This document shows positions 5,685 through 13,772 of a DNA stretch of 17,298 bases, piece by piece. Position 1 is the first letter of the stretch. Each line of letters starts with the position of its first letter. Source of the stretch: an uncultured Prevotellaceae bacterium (GTDB lineage: Bacteria; Bacteroidota; Bacteroidia; Bacteroidales; Bacteroidaceae); assembly GCA_937900485.1 (NCBI GenBank), contig CALCEL010000066.1:1-17298 (forward strand), in the 5' to 3' direction. A program made the translations under genes and the position numbers. The notes below the pieces were generated by a model. That model saw only the letters and a program-made list of their open reading frames with translations. It was not told the origin of the DNA and made no database searches.

Positions 5685-8666
5685 TTAAAATCCACCTCGG
5701 CTGCCGCCAAATGAACGGCCACCACCTTCCAATCTTCCGCCACCACGGAAACGTCGCTCACCACTATCATCCATTCTGTCCCCTCCTCTTTCGAAGCGCA
5801 TATGCTCACGCATATTCTTTCTCACCTCACGACTTCCGAAAAGATTCAGACGATAGATGAAATGGCAGAGGAAATACGAGTTTATCGAGTTACTCTCCGT
5901 GTCACTGCGAGAATACTCGGAGATCTGGCGACTGATATTAGAACGTTGATGTAATATATCAAAAGCGTTGATGCTGATAGTGGCTGCTCGTCCCTTGAGG
6001 AAACGATAACTGACTTGCGCGTTCCATATCAGCTCATTGGTGTTCATAGAAGAAGAGGAATAACCTCTACGGCTGCTCATCGAGATGTCAGTGGAGAAAC
6101 CAAAGCCGTTGTTGAAGTTGCCGGTACTTGACAGTCCGTAGTGGAATCGGACAGTATTCTGATTGTTAGCAGTCACCAAATCACTTGACGACCTGTCCCA
6201 TGTGATACTACCATTTGCCCTCACGTCGATGTCACTGAGTCTTAACGCCAAGGACAGACTCTCTCCGAGAGTGGAATGTTTCACCGTATTCTTCAATGTA
6301 CTTTTGTTCTGATAGATATAACCCACATTATTTCTGTAAGAGCCTGACGTATTCGTGTTGAAGGTGAGCTTATCGATAAACAAAGGAGTATTGAAGCCGA
6401 TGTTACAGTTCACATTCCAGTTTCCGTCAATATTCTCAGGTCTTGTCACTTGTCCACCTGTGATCGCATTATACTCAGTCCTGTTTGTTATGCCATTAAA
6501 GGTGTTGCTAAACGACAGACGTCCGAAGAGAGCCTGACTCGTCTTGACGAAATACTTGTTATAGTCCGCACTCACGTTATTCGTGAACGACGGTTTAAGA
6601 TCAGGATTACCTTCCTTAATATTCAGAGGGTTAGAATTATCCGTAAGATTGAACAAGTCCGTCATGTCAGGTTGTCGGCTACTACCTCTGTACGACACTT
6701 TCAGAGTGTGCTGCTTGTCGAAACGGAATTTAGCGTTAAGCGTTGGTGACAGTCGTCCGAAAGAACGTGAAGCCACAGTGTCCAATCCCTGATACTGGTA
6801 CACCATGTCTTGCGTCTGTCTCTCCATCTTAACGCCCACGCTGAGGTTAAGGATAGAGGTGATATACCTGAATGAGATCTCGATGTTATGTGTGTAATTG
6901 ATATTATCGGTATACCTTGACAAAGAGTCAGACAAGAAGTCCATATAATCAGGCGCCAACAGTCCGAACTGTCCGTAACGCTCCCATATCTCCACTCCTA
7001 TAGAGTCGACAGCTCCGAAATCGTACGTCTTACCGTCTGAGTGTCTCTTCGAGTAGTTATAACTATAGTTGACCTGTGCGAAGAGATTTCTCAGTATCGG
7101 TTCCGAATACGTCATGCCGACCGTATAACTCCTATTATACGAAGGAGTGTTCCTGTATCTGCATGTGACATCCGTCGAGTCACCCTTCTGATGATAGATA
7201 GTGCTGGAGTACGTCGAGTTATCTCTTTTTGTGTCTCCCAACACACCTTTGAGTCGCAGACTGACGTTTCTGCCGCTCTTCTTCTTGTCAGACGTATCGC
7301 CAAACCAAGGATTACCACCCAGTTTTCTGTTGACTATCAGTTCTCCGTCCACGTTATATGAGTCGCCATTGCTCCAAGACTGCGACTCCGACTCGTTCAC
7401 CTTAATGGAGTCCCGTATGAGATAATACTGAACGAGAGGGTTCGTCACCCCATCGTCAGCATACGGATTGTCATTGAACGACATTGACCGTCCAAAGTTT
7501 TCCGAGTCGTTCTTACCAACAGACACATTAGGTCTGAACATTATAGTGGTCAACGAGTCCACCTTCCACTCCATCTTGAAATTTCCGGAGAAATCCTTCT
7601 TACGGGTCAGGTTGTTCGACAGTCTGTTCGAGAATGAAGCCTTCTCCGTGCTGACGAAGTTCTGTGATGATGAATTGGTTATCGCCACATTCTTATTGCC
7701 AGAATACTGTACGTTACCACCGAACTCGAAATTATCGAGGTCGAACACCAGACGGGCACCTGCCATGCCGCTTGTGGTCACTCCGTTATTTCCTCCTCGC
7801 CCTCCTCCGCCTCCGGTCTGGTCGTTGACATTGTTCAGAGAGCCGATGAAGGACGCCTGCAGGTCATCCTGAAACCTGTTAGCCATAATCTTCTCGGAGT
7901 ATCTCTCACGACTACCGTACGACAGGTCGACATTGCCGAACCATCCTTTCTTCATACCTTTCTTTATCGTCAGGTCAATGACTGTCTCCTCGTCGCCGTC
8001 GTCAATACCCGTGATGCGTGACAGCTCACTCTGCTTGTCGTACGTCTTAATCTTATCAATAATCTCCGTCGGCAGATTCTTCATCGCCATGTTCTTGTTA
8101 TTGCTGAAGAACTCCTTACCCTCAACGAGAATCTTACTTACCGTCTTACCGTTCACCTTTATCGTTCCGTCATCCTCCACAACCACGCCCGGCAATTTAC
8201 GTATCAGCTCCTCCAGCACAGAACCCTCAGCCACCTTGAATGCGGCGGCGTTGAACATTATCGTGTCGTCCTTGACCTCGACTTCCTTAAGCTGAGCAGT
8301 AACGACAGCTGAATTCAGCTCGACACTCGACGGTACAAGCAAGATGGTGCCCACCTTATGACTCGATGCCTCATCCGTGACTATAACCTTATGGAAGAAA
8401 TTATGATAACCGACATAACTGATCTTGACAACGTAAGAACCCTTATTCACATTCTTCAACGTGAAGCTGCCGTCCTGAGATGTCACCACTCCCCCAACCA
8501 GCTTGGTGGTGTCCTGCGACATCAAAGCGACTGTACACTGCATGAGCGACTCACCGGTCTCAGAGTCTAACACACGACCAGTGACATTATAGTGTTTCTC
8601 ACTTTGTGCATTAACAGTTAAAGACAGTAACGTCAACGTTACCATTAGCATGAATAAACGACGCAT
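5685..8666 (-). CDS. Outer membrane beta-barrel protein, CarboxypepD_reg plus TonB-receptor-like plug and barrel
   Basis: A 993-residue outer membrane protein. Residues 1-20 are a signal peptide (cleavage after VNA). Residues about 26-110 form a carboxypeptidase-regulatory-like beta-sandwich (VTGRVLDSETGE, then GSFTLKNVNKGSYVVKISYVGYH). A plug-like segment follows (IRKLPGVVVEDDGTIKVNGK at about 155-174, then VEGKEFF). The remainder is rich in alternating aromatic and polar strands typical of the OMP_b-brl_3 barrel family found in Bacteroidetes. It has no SusD partner next to it, so a glycan-uptake role is not supported; substrate unknown. Two glycine-rich stretches stand out: GGGGGRGGNNG near residue 295, and the last 50 residues, rich in Gly, Arg and acidic residues and ending in SRGGF beyond the predicted last strand. 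Gene order puts it downstream of htrA, but a terminator lies between them. Confidence 0.85.
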   Translation of the reverse strand: MRRLFMLMVTLTLLSLTVNAQSEKHYNVTGRVLDSETGESLMQCTVALMSQDTTKLVGGVVTSQDGSFTLKNVNKGSYVVKISYVGYHNFFHKVIVTDEASSHKVGTILLVPSSVELNSAVVTAQLKEVEVKDDTIMFNAAAFKVAEGSVLEELIRKLPGVVVEDDGTIKVNGKTVSKILVEGKEFFSNNKNMAMKNLPTEIIDKIKTYDKQSELSRITGIDDGDEETVIDLTIKKGMKKGWFGNVDLSYGSRERYSEKIMANRFQDDLQASFIGSLNNVNDQTGGGGGRGGNNGVTTSGMAGARLVFDLDNFEFGGNVQYSGNKNVAITNSSSQNFVSTEKASFSNRLSNNLTRKKDFSGNFKMEWKVDSLTTIMFRPNVSVGKNDSENFGRSMSFNDNPYADDGVTNPLVQYYLIRDSIKVNESESQSWSNGDSYNVDGELIVNRKLGGNPWFGDTSDKKKSGRNVSLRLKGVLGDTKRDNSTYSSTIYHQKGDSTDVTCRYRNTPSYNRSYTVGMTYSEPILRNLFAQVNYSYNYSKRHSDGKTYDFGAVDSIGVEIWERYGQFGLLAPDYMDFLSDSLSRYTDNINYTHNIEISFRYITSILNLSVGVKMERQTQDMVYQYQGLDTVASRSFGRLSPTLNAKFRFDKQHTLKVSYRGSSRQPDMTDLFNLTDNSNPLNIKEGNPDLKPSFTNNVSADYNKYFVKTSQALFGRLSFSNTFNGITNRTEYNAITGGQVTRPENIDGNWNVNCNIGFNTPLFIDKLTFNTNTSGSYRNNVGYIYQNKSTLKNTVKHSTLGESLSLALRLSDIDVRANGSITWDRSSSDLVTANNQNTVRFHYGLSSTGNFNNGFGFSTDISMSSRRGYSSSSMNTNELIWNAQVSYRFLKGRAATISINAFDILHQRSNISRQISEYSRSDTESNSINSYFLCHFIYRLNLFGSREVRKNMREHMRFERGGDRMDDSGERRFRGGGRLEGGGRSFGGSRGGF

Positions 8667-8980
8667 AAGAATTATAATTTGGCTATTTAATTAATCGTCA
8701 AAATAAAATAAAACAGTCACACGAAACGCAATGACCTAAAGAGGGAAAATCAACCGACATACATTATACAAAGTAGAAAAGTACATACACTACGAGAAAA
8801 AATCCGTTCATCCCTCTCGTATAACCTAATAATCTGTACCCGACCACAAGAGTGTATAGACGGGTTACTACTATTATGATTACACAAACGTCAAAAGGTT
8901 AAAACAAAAAATGCGGTACGGGATATAATCCCTATACCGCATCTTTGACATTTATTCGGAATAATGGTTTATTTCCTTCC
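8667..8980. other. Spacer between htrA and the outer membrane protein gene
   Basis: No gene is visible. It contains the htrA terminator at 8901-8942. On the minus strand TACTTTG (8770-8776) resembles a -7 box with one base missing from the spacer, about 100 bases before the outer membrane protein start; no good -33 TTTG accompanies it. Confidence 0.4.
8901..8942 (-). terminator. Rho-independent terminator of htrA
   Basis: Read on the minus strand, ATGCGGTATAGGGAT pairs with ATCCCGTACCGCAT (8911-8942), with one bulge and a short loop, followed by a T-rich run (complement of AAAACAAAAA at 8901-8910). It lies 39 bases after the htrA stop codon. Confidence 0.82.
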
Positions 8981-10519
8981 TCAATCCTCTCCCAGCTGCA
9001 CAGCGTAGCTTGCCTGCACGCCCGCCGGTGTCTGACCCCAGATGTACAGTGTCTGCTCCTCAGACTCCTGCGCAGCCTTGAACGCTTTTTCCATATCCTT
9101 GACTGTTTTAATGTTCAATCCGTTACACTTACGTATTATGAAACCGTTGGATATTCCGGCGCTCTTGAGCTTACCAGCCTTCAGGTTTGTCACCTTGACA
9201 CCGAACGCCACGTTCAGCGCTTTCTTGTCGTTATCAGTAATCTCCTTGAACTCAGCTCCGAGACTTGACAGCTTCTCCGCCTTGCTCACCTTCGTCGTTC
9301 CCTTGGAATTACGGAAGGTGATGGTTGTGGACTTCTCCTTCTTATCACGCAGATAAACCACATTGGCCTTGTCGCCAGGTCTGTACTTGCTGAGTGCCTC
9401 CTGCAACTCAGACATCTTTGTGACCTTCTTTCCAGAGACGCTGATGATGACATCACCCTCTTTCAAGCCAGCCTCCGCTGCAGCCCCGTCTTCAACCACC
9501 TCAGCGACATACACACCGTCGTTGGTTCCGAAGTCAGCCTTATACTTGTCATCCGAACGTTTCTTATTATCGATGTAGTCAATCAGTGTGGTACCCTTGA
9601 TGCCGAGCAATGCGCGCTGAACAGTACCATACTCCTTGATGTCCGTCACCACCTTCTTCATAATGCTCACCGGAATAGCGAAGCCGTATCCAGAGTATGA
9701 GCCAGTCTCACTGTACAGCATGGCGTTGATTCCCACCAGCTCACCGCGAGCGTTGACCAATGCTCCACCGGAGTTACCCTTGTTGATGGCAGCGTCAGTC
9801 TGAATAAAAGACTCGACACCATTAGCTCCCAGACCACGTCCCTTGGCACTGACAATACCCGCAGTGACAGTTGACGTCAGGTTGAACGGGTTACCAACAG
9901 CAAGAACCCACTCGCCCACTTTCAGGTCATCACTGTTTCCTATCGTTATCGCAGGTAAGTCGTTACCGTCAATCTTGATAAGCGCCAGGTCCGTACTTGG
10001 ATCGGTTCCGATAATCTCCGCATCATACTCCCTATTGTCATTCAGCTTGACAGACACCTTATTAGCGGAAGCCACAACATGATTGTTAGTGACGATGTAA
10101 CCGTCTTTGGAGATTATCACACCACTACCGGCAGCCTCCTGCTTAGGGGTCTGAACCTGACGACGTTGAGTCGAGCCATTTCCGTGGCCGAAGAAGTCAC
10201 CGAAAAACTCCTCAAACGGGTCTCTATACTCTATCGTCTTTGTCTCGCCACCAATAATGACTTTTATATATACTACTGAGGCACAACCTTTCTCAGCGGC
10301 AACCGTAAGGTCAACCGGCTGGCTCGGAGTACTCTTGATATTTGACACAGTCATAAGATTAGGATCAGCATACTCTGTCTCGTATACGGCGTTCTCAGCA
10401 CCGCGTGTGGCACCTATATTACGAGCAACAGAAAATGTAAAAGCACCTGTGACTCCTGAAAAAAACGCTATCGCAGCAAGCGTACCATACAATCTTTTCT
10501 TTGTCTGTTTCATAATCAT
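8981..10519 (-). CDS. htrA: HtrA/DegP/DegQ-type periplasmic serine protease with two PDZ domains
   Basis: ATP-independent protease and probable chaperone for misfolded envelope proteins. An N-terminal hydrophobic segment (residues about 10-31) is either a signal peptide or a membrane anchor. The trypsin-like domain carries the full catalytic triad: His147 in TNNHVV, Asp177 in STDLALIKI, and Ser250 in KGNSGGAL. A flexible Gly/Gln-rich loop precedes it (about 104-130, FFGHGNGSTQRRQ). PDZ1 spans about 303-405 (GVYVAEVVEDGAAAEAGLKEGDVI) and PDZ2 about 425-510 (GVKVTNLKAGKLKSAGI). The length of 512 residues is normal for the family. Start: MIMKQ offers two methionines two codons apart, and the second may be used. 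It has its own terminator downstream and a long leader region upstream with repeated GTTAAAT motifs. Confidence 0.95.
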   Translation of the reverse strand: MIMKQTKKRLYGTLAAIAFFSGVTGAFTFSVARNIGATRGAENAVYETEYADPNLMTVSNIKSTPSQPVDLTVAAEKGCASVVYIKVIIGGETKTIEYRDPFEEFFGDFFGHGNGSTQRRQVQTPKQEAAGSGVIISKDGYIVTNNHVVASANKVSVKLNDNREYDAEIIGTDPSTDLALIKIDGNDLPAITIGNSDDLKVGEWVLAVGNPFNLTSTVTAGIVSAKGRGLGANGVESFIQTDAAINKGNSGGALVNARGELVGINAMLYSETGSYSGYGFAIPVSIMKKVVTDIKEYGTVQRALLGIKGTTLIDYIDNKKRSDDKYKADFGTNDGVYVAEVVEDGAAAEAGLKEGDVIISVSGKKVTKMSELQEALSKYRPGDKANVVYLRDKKEKSTTITFRNSKGTTKVSKAEKLSSLGAEFKEITDNDKKALNVAFGVKVTNLKAGKLKSAGISNGFIIRKCNGLNIKTVKDMEKAFKAAQESEEQTLYIWGQTPAGVQASYAVQLGED

Positions 10520-11224
10520 ATTTGTTTTAATTTTATTTTTATCAACTTACAAGACTCCGAAATGTTAAATTCATTAGATATTTAACTTTTACGGCGTTAA
10601 ATTTATTTCAAGTTTTAGTATTCACAAAACATTTGAGCAAAAAAAATTCTTTCTTTTGAACTACTTTAACACATCACACTCAGCCATTAACATCTCTTAA
10701 GCGTTATCTTCATTTTTTTTCACTAATTTCACATTTGAGAATTTAACTGAATTGTTAAAATCCAAGACCTTACTTCGGTACGTGAATAGGACTAAAACCG
10801 TTATCTCATATAATCAGATAATGCTATGCGAACATGATGGAAATACAGGGAACTATGTAACGATGAGATTAATGATGTGTAAGACAATAACAATGTAGTT
10901 TGGCTCATGCCCACCAATAGTTATCCCACGCACTTTGCGCAAGCATTTTCATAGTCTGATAGATTATTAATTATTTTTTCTTTGCGACACATCCCGTTCA
11001 CGCGTACTTTATACCATCGGAATGTAGGGTGTCAACACGAGAGAGCATCACCATACTCAATGGCACTCCCTGTAGACCAACACTCATTGAGCTTACCATA
11101 ACGTAGCTTTGAATCAGTTATAACTTACTCAAAGATGGCGTATTTCACCCTTATCACGCACCATGTGCCAACCGAGACTTAACAGATCCAACGGTATGCA
11201 TAAATTGGTGGAATAATGAACAAT
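10520..11224. other. Non-coding AT-rich region upstream of htrA
   Basis: About 700 bases without a credible gene or tRNA. The htrA-proximal part has GTTAAAT/ATTTAAC motifs (see separate entry). A 7-bp inverted repeat, CTCAATG at 11056-11062 against CATTGAG at 11095-11101, is weak. TTTTCTTTG ending at 10984 is a poor promoter match followed by no open frame. The rest could be decayed coding sequence, but I recognise nothing. Confidence 0.5.
10564..10760. repeat. Cluster of GTTAAAT/ATTTAAC motifs upstream of htrA
   Basis: GTTAAAT occurs at 10564-10570 and 10596-10602, and ATTTAAC at 10580-10586 and 10741-10747, with a partial GTTAAA at 10754-10759. The first facing pair forms an inverted repeat with a 9-nt spacer and the last pair one with a 6-nt spacer. 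They may be operator half-sites for htrA, but the AT-rich background raises chance matches. Confidence 0.35.
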
Positions 11225-11472
11225 TTATCATGTGACGAAATTTCCCATGCCTATTTTTCACCAAAATCAGGTTAACTTATTGATAATCTTAAAACAAGGC
11301 ATTAAAAAATCTTAGGTGTCTTTTTTGAAATTCTTAGGTTAGGTTGTAGTCTATACGCAGGTCTGCAACTTTAATAATCCTGACCTGAACTTTTCAACGT
11401 CCTAACCTAAGATTTTCAGATGTCGTATAAGACACGGAAAAATTCCAGAAGTCATTTTTTCGTTATCATGTG
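11225..11472. repeat. Nested inverted-repeat element, possibly MITE-like, between 10-bp direct repeats
   Basis: CTTAGGTTAGG at 11333-11343 is matched by CCTAACCTAAG at 11401-11411; with one mismatch the match extends outward to 17 bp. Inside them CAGGTC (11359-11364) faces GACCTG (11382-11387), and outside GTGTCTT (11316-11322) faces AAGACAC (11429-11435). All three pairs share nearly the same centre, about 11373. TTATCATGTG occurs at 11225-11234 and again at 11463-11472, like a target-site duplication, and the sequence just inside begins ACGAAA and ends TTTTTTCG. No gene is inside. It could be a non-autonomous mobile element or a structured RNA. Confidence 0.5.
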
Positions 11473-11618
11473 TCAATGGAAAATGAGGAATTTCGGACAG
11501 CAAAAATTGGGGGTGCGGATAGGAAATCCGGTTAACGAGACACTGGATGAATGAAACGGGATTATACTAAGCTGTGCAAGACATTATAATATTATTACAC
11601 CTATACATAATATATCGT

Positions 11619-11720
11619 GTTGTGAGTACATTCAATTTTTCAAGGACAACCAACTCATTGTCAGTTCCATAGTGAATAGCTGTAGTTGTGAGTACATTCA
11701 ATTTTTCAAGGACAACCAAC
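11619..11720. CRISPR. Minimal CRISPR-like array: two identical 36-bp repeats and one 30-bp spacer
   Basis: The 36 bases at 11619-11654 are repeated exactly at 11685-11720. The repeat begins GTTGTGAGTACATTC, has a central T-run, and ends AAGGACAACCAAC. Exactly 30 unrelated bases (11655-11684) separate the copies. Repeat and spacer lengths, and GTTG...CAAC ends, are those of Bacteroidetes type II-C and type VI-B arrays. The spacer is not part of any gene here. No cas genes or tracrRNA-like anti-repeat are seen in the window, so if real it is orphan. No third copy occurs at the expected 66-bp step on either side. Transcription direction is undetermined. A simple short duplication is the main alternative. 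Confidence 0.55.
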
Positions 11721-11821
11721 ATGATGAGCGTATCATTTATATCTTGTAAGAAAGAACTAATGATTCTTTGTGAGAGAAAAAATAATTTCATCATTTTACG
11801 TGATTTTTCCATTTTTAATAG

Positions 11822-11829
11822 TAACTTTG
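11822..11829 (+). promoter_or_regulatory. -7 box of the rnpB promoter
   Basis: TAACTTTG matches the Bacteroidetes -7 consensus TAnnTTTG exactly and lies 4 bases before the start of the RNase P RNA helix P1. The upstream TTTTA at 11794-11798 is an imperfect -33 element. Confidence 0.65.
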
Positions 11830-11833
11830 CTAT

Positions 11834-12211
11834 GGGAAAGCTGTCGGATGGTTTGTCGCTGGCACATTCTAACCGATGTGCGAGAGGAAAGTCTGGGCAA
11901 CATAGGGCATCCCACTTCCTAATATAGAAGGAGTCTGAGAGGGCTGAGTAATGCAGAAGAAAATAACCGCAGCTGCCGTCGCAAGACAATAGCTGTAAGG
12001 GTGAGAAGGTAAGGTAAGAGCTTACCAGCGGTATGGTGACATCCCGGCTGTGCATCTTGGGAGTTGCAAGTTCATGTAAACTGACGTTTGAGGGTTGCCC
12101 GCCCGAGTCAGAGGGTAGAACGCTTGAGCTATAAGGTGACTTATAGACTGGATAAATGACAAACAATTCTTTCAGAATTACAGAACCCGGCTTATAGTCC
12201 GGCTGCTTTCC
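11834..12211 (+). ncRNA. rnpB: RNase P RNA (bacterial type A-like)
   Basis: Catalytic RNA that trims the 5' leader of tRNA precursors. The 5' conserved block GAGGAAAGTCTGGGC (from about 11882) and the 3' block ACAGAACCCGGCTTATAG (from about 12180) are diagnostic. Between them lie GGTAAGGTAAGAGCTTACCAGC (a family-typical hairpin region) and GGATAAATGACAAAC near 12151. The ends pair as helix P1: GGAAAGCTGTCGGA at 11835-11848 with TCCGGCTGCTTTCC at 12198-12211, with one mismatch and one G-U pair. The exact 5' end is inferred from P1 and could differ by a few bases. A T-run follows directly and ends transcription. A long minus-strand open frame across it (11567-12166) is spurious. Confidence 0.93.
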
Positions 12212-12227
12212 TTTTTTTGTTTTTTTA
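12198..12227 (+). terminator. T-run ending rnpB
   Basis: The P1 3' strand is followed by two T-runs (12212-12218 and 12221-12226), consistent with intrinsic termination just after the mature RNA. A further T-run lies at 12236-12246. This separates rnpB from the export operon. Confidence 0.55.
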
Positions 12228-12319
12228 TCTAACCTGTTTTTTTTTTACATTACTTCACACTCAGAACATAAAAACACCACTAAATCTTAACATTCGCTAA
12301 CAGAATCGGAAGTAAACCT

Positions 12320-12327
12320 TATCTTTT
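12320..12327 (+). promoter_or_regulatory. Possible -7 box of the export operon
   Basis: TATCTTTT matches TAnnTTTG at all but the last base, about 60 bases upstream of the tolC-like start codon. No TTTG lies at the expected upstream distance. ATTTAAC at 12368-12374, also found upstream of htrA, lies between it and the gene. Confidence 0.3.
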
Positions 12328-12387
12328 TCAGAACATCTAATAGATAGTAAATAAATTATAACCGAATATTTAACACAGGGTGTATAT

Positions 12388-13731
12388 ATGAGTAAAAAGC
12401 ATTATCTATCATCATTTGTCTTGCTATTGCTAAGTGGAAACATCGCACTAGCGCAAAGTCAATGGACGCTTCAACGGTGCATTGACTATGCCTTAGAGAA
12501 CAATATCTCCATTAAACAAAAGAAACTGACTAATCTGCAGAGCAAGGAGGATGTGTCACAAAGCCAGGCGGCACTGTTCCCGTCTGTCTCTTTCAGCACA
12601 AATCAGAACGTAAGCTACAGGCCTTTCGCCGAGACCACAGTGACTCTCGAGAACGGAACAATGACGACGAACTCAAATACTGTGACGTATAACGGGTCAT
12701 ACGGCATAAACGCCAACTGGACGGTTTGGAACGGCAATAAAAACAGGATATCAATAAAACAGAATAAGATTACGGAGGAGACTACAGCGCTCGACGTAGA
12801 ACAGGAGTCAAACAGCATACAGGAACAGATAGCACAGCTGTATGTTCAGATACTGTACGAGAACGAGGCAGTCAAGGTGAACGAGGAAATCGTGAAGGCC
12901 TCTCAACAACAGGTCGACAGAGCTAAAACAATGGTGGAGGTCGGGAGCCTCGCTAAGGTGGACCTGGTTCAACTTGAGGCACAAGTGGCTCAAGACAAAT
13001 ACTCACTGATACAGGCTCAGAGCCAGCTGGCAAACTACAAACTCCAACTGAAGCAGCTGTTAGAGATTCATGACGACGAGGATTTCGACGTGGCGATTCC
13101 AGACGTAAACGAAGAGAAAATTCTCTATCCTATACCTAACAAAAATGAGGTGTATAACGCGGCAATGGACAGCAGACCGGAGATCAAGTCAAAAATACTG
13201 GACATCGAGTCGTCTGACCTGGCGATAAAGTCTTCCAAAGCAGGATATATGCCTACCATCTCTCTGAACGCTGGTATAGGATCAAGCAACTCAAGCGCTT
13301 CGGATAATAGCTTCGCACAACAGATTAAGACGAACCTGAACAACTCTGTGGGACTGACATTGTCTGTGCCCATCTTCGACAACCTGCAGACAAGGACTAA
13401 CATCAGAAAGGCTAAGTACGCAAAACAGAACAGCGAGCTGCAACTGCAGGAGGCACAGAAACAACTCTACTCCACCGTTGAGAATTATTACCTCAACGCC
13501 TCTAACTCACAACAACAGTATGTGTACGCAAAGAAAAACGAGGAGAGCATGAAGGAAAGCTATGAGCTCGTCAGCGAACAGTTCAACCTCGGACTGAAAA
13601 ACATCATCGAGCTTACAACAGGTAAGAATAACTTGCTGCAAGCGCAACAAACTCTCCTGCAGACTAAATACACTGCCCTACTCAATCTGTCACTGCTTAA
13701 CTTTTACAAAAACGGTGACTTGGCTCTTTAA
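12388..13731 (+). CDS. tolC: TolC-family outer membrane channel of a tripartite export system
   Basis: Outer membrane exit duct for the pump encoded downstream. Residues 1-22 are a signal peptide (cleavage after ALA, before QSQW). WTLQRCIDYALENN (26-39) is the typical opening of mature OEP proteins, and two repeated OEP halves follow, rich in Gln, Asn and Ser with long amphipathic coiled helices (for example EEIVKASQQQVDRAKTMVEVGSLAK, and later EESMKESYELVSEQFNLGLKNIIEL). The length of 447 residues is normal. The start is the first ATG after the in-frame leader. It is followed after 41 bases by the adaptor gene, with no terminator, so the two are probably co-transcribed. The transported substrate cannot be told from the sequence. 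Confidence 0.92.
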   Translation: MSKKHYLSSFVLLLLSGNIALAQSQWTLQRCIDYALENNISIKQKKLTNLQSKEDVSQSQAALFPSVSFSTNQNVSYRPFAETTVTLENGTMTTNSNTVTYNGSYGINANWTVWNGNKNRISIKQNKITEETTALDVEQESNSIQEQIAQLYVQILYENEAVKVNEEIVKASQQQVDRAKTMVEVGSLAKVDLVQLEAQVAQDKYSLIQAQSQLANYKLQLKQLLEIHDDEDFDVAIPDVNEEKILYPIPNKNEVYNAAMDSRPEIKSKILDIESSDLAIKSSKAGYMPTISLNAGIGSSNSSASDNSFAQQIKTNLNNSVGLTLSVPIFDNLQTRTNIRKAKYAKQNSELQLQEAQKQLYSTVENYYLNASNSQQQYVYAKKNEESMKESYELVSEQFNLGLKNIIELTTGKNNLLQAQQTLLQTKYTALLNLSLLNFYKNGDLAL

Positions 13732-13772
13732 AATGTATAGAAAACTCATCATAACTCACAACATTAAGATAT

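Noticed and set aside
7468..7872. 134-codon plus-strand frame inside the outer membrane protein gene
   Set aside because: Shadow of the large minus-strand gene; its proline run is the reverse of the gene's glycine-rich linker.
5685..8666. SusC-type glycan importer as the identity of the outer membrane protein
   Set aside because: There is no SusD-like partner nearby, and the barrel resembles the OMP_b-brl_3 group rather than true SusC.
11056..11101. CTCAATG/CATTGAG inverted repeat as a terminator or riboswitch stem
   Set aside because: Only 7 bp with a 32-nt loop, no T-run and no gene to serve; likely chance.
11571..11606. Possible third, degenerate CRISPR repeat upstream (GCTGTG...ACATT)
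   Set aside because: It needs an insertion to align and begins 48 rather than 66 bases before the first copy, so it is probably chance.
11821..11830. GTAACTTTGC as an integration core site
   Set aside because: It is the promoter of rnpB; the attachment consensus overlaps the normal -7 box and there is no disrupted gene here.
11567..12166. 199-codon open frame on the minus strand
   Set aside because: It lies across the CRISPR-like repeats and antisense to rnpB; its duplicated VVLEKLNVLTT comes from the 36-bp repeats, and it resembles no protein family.
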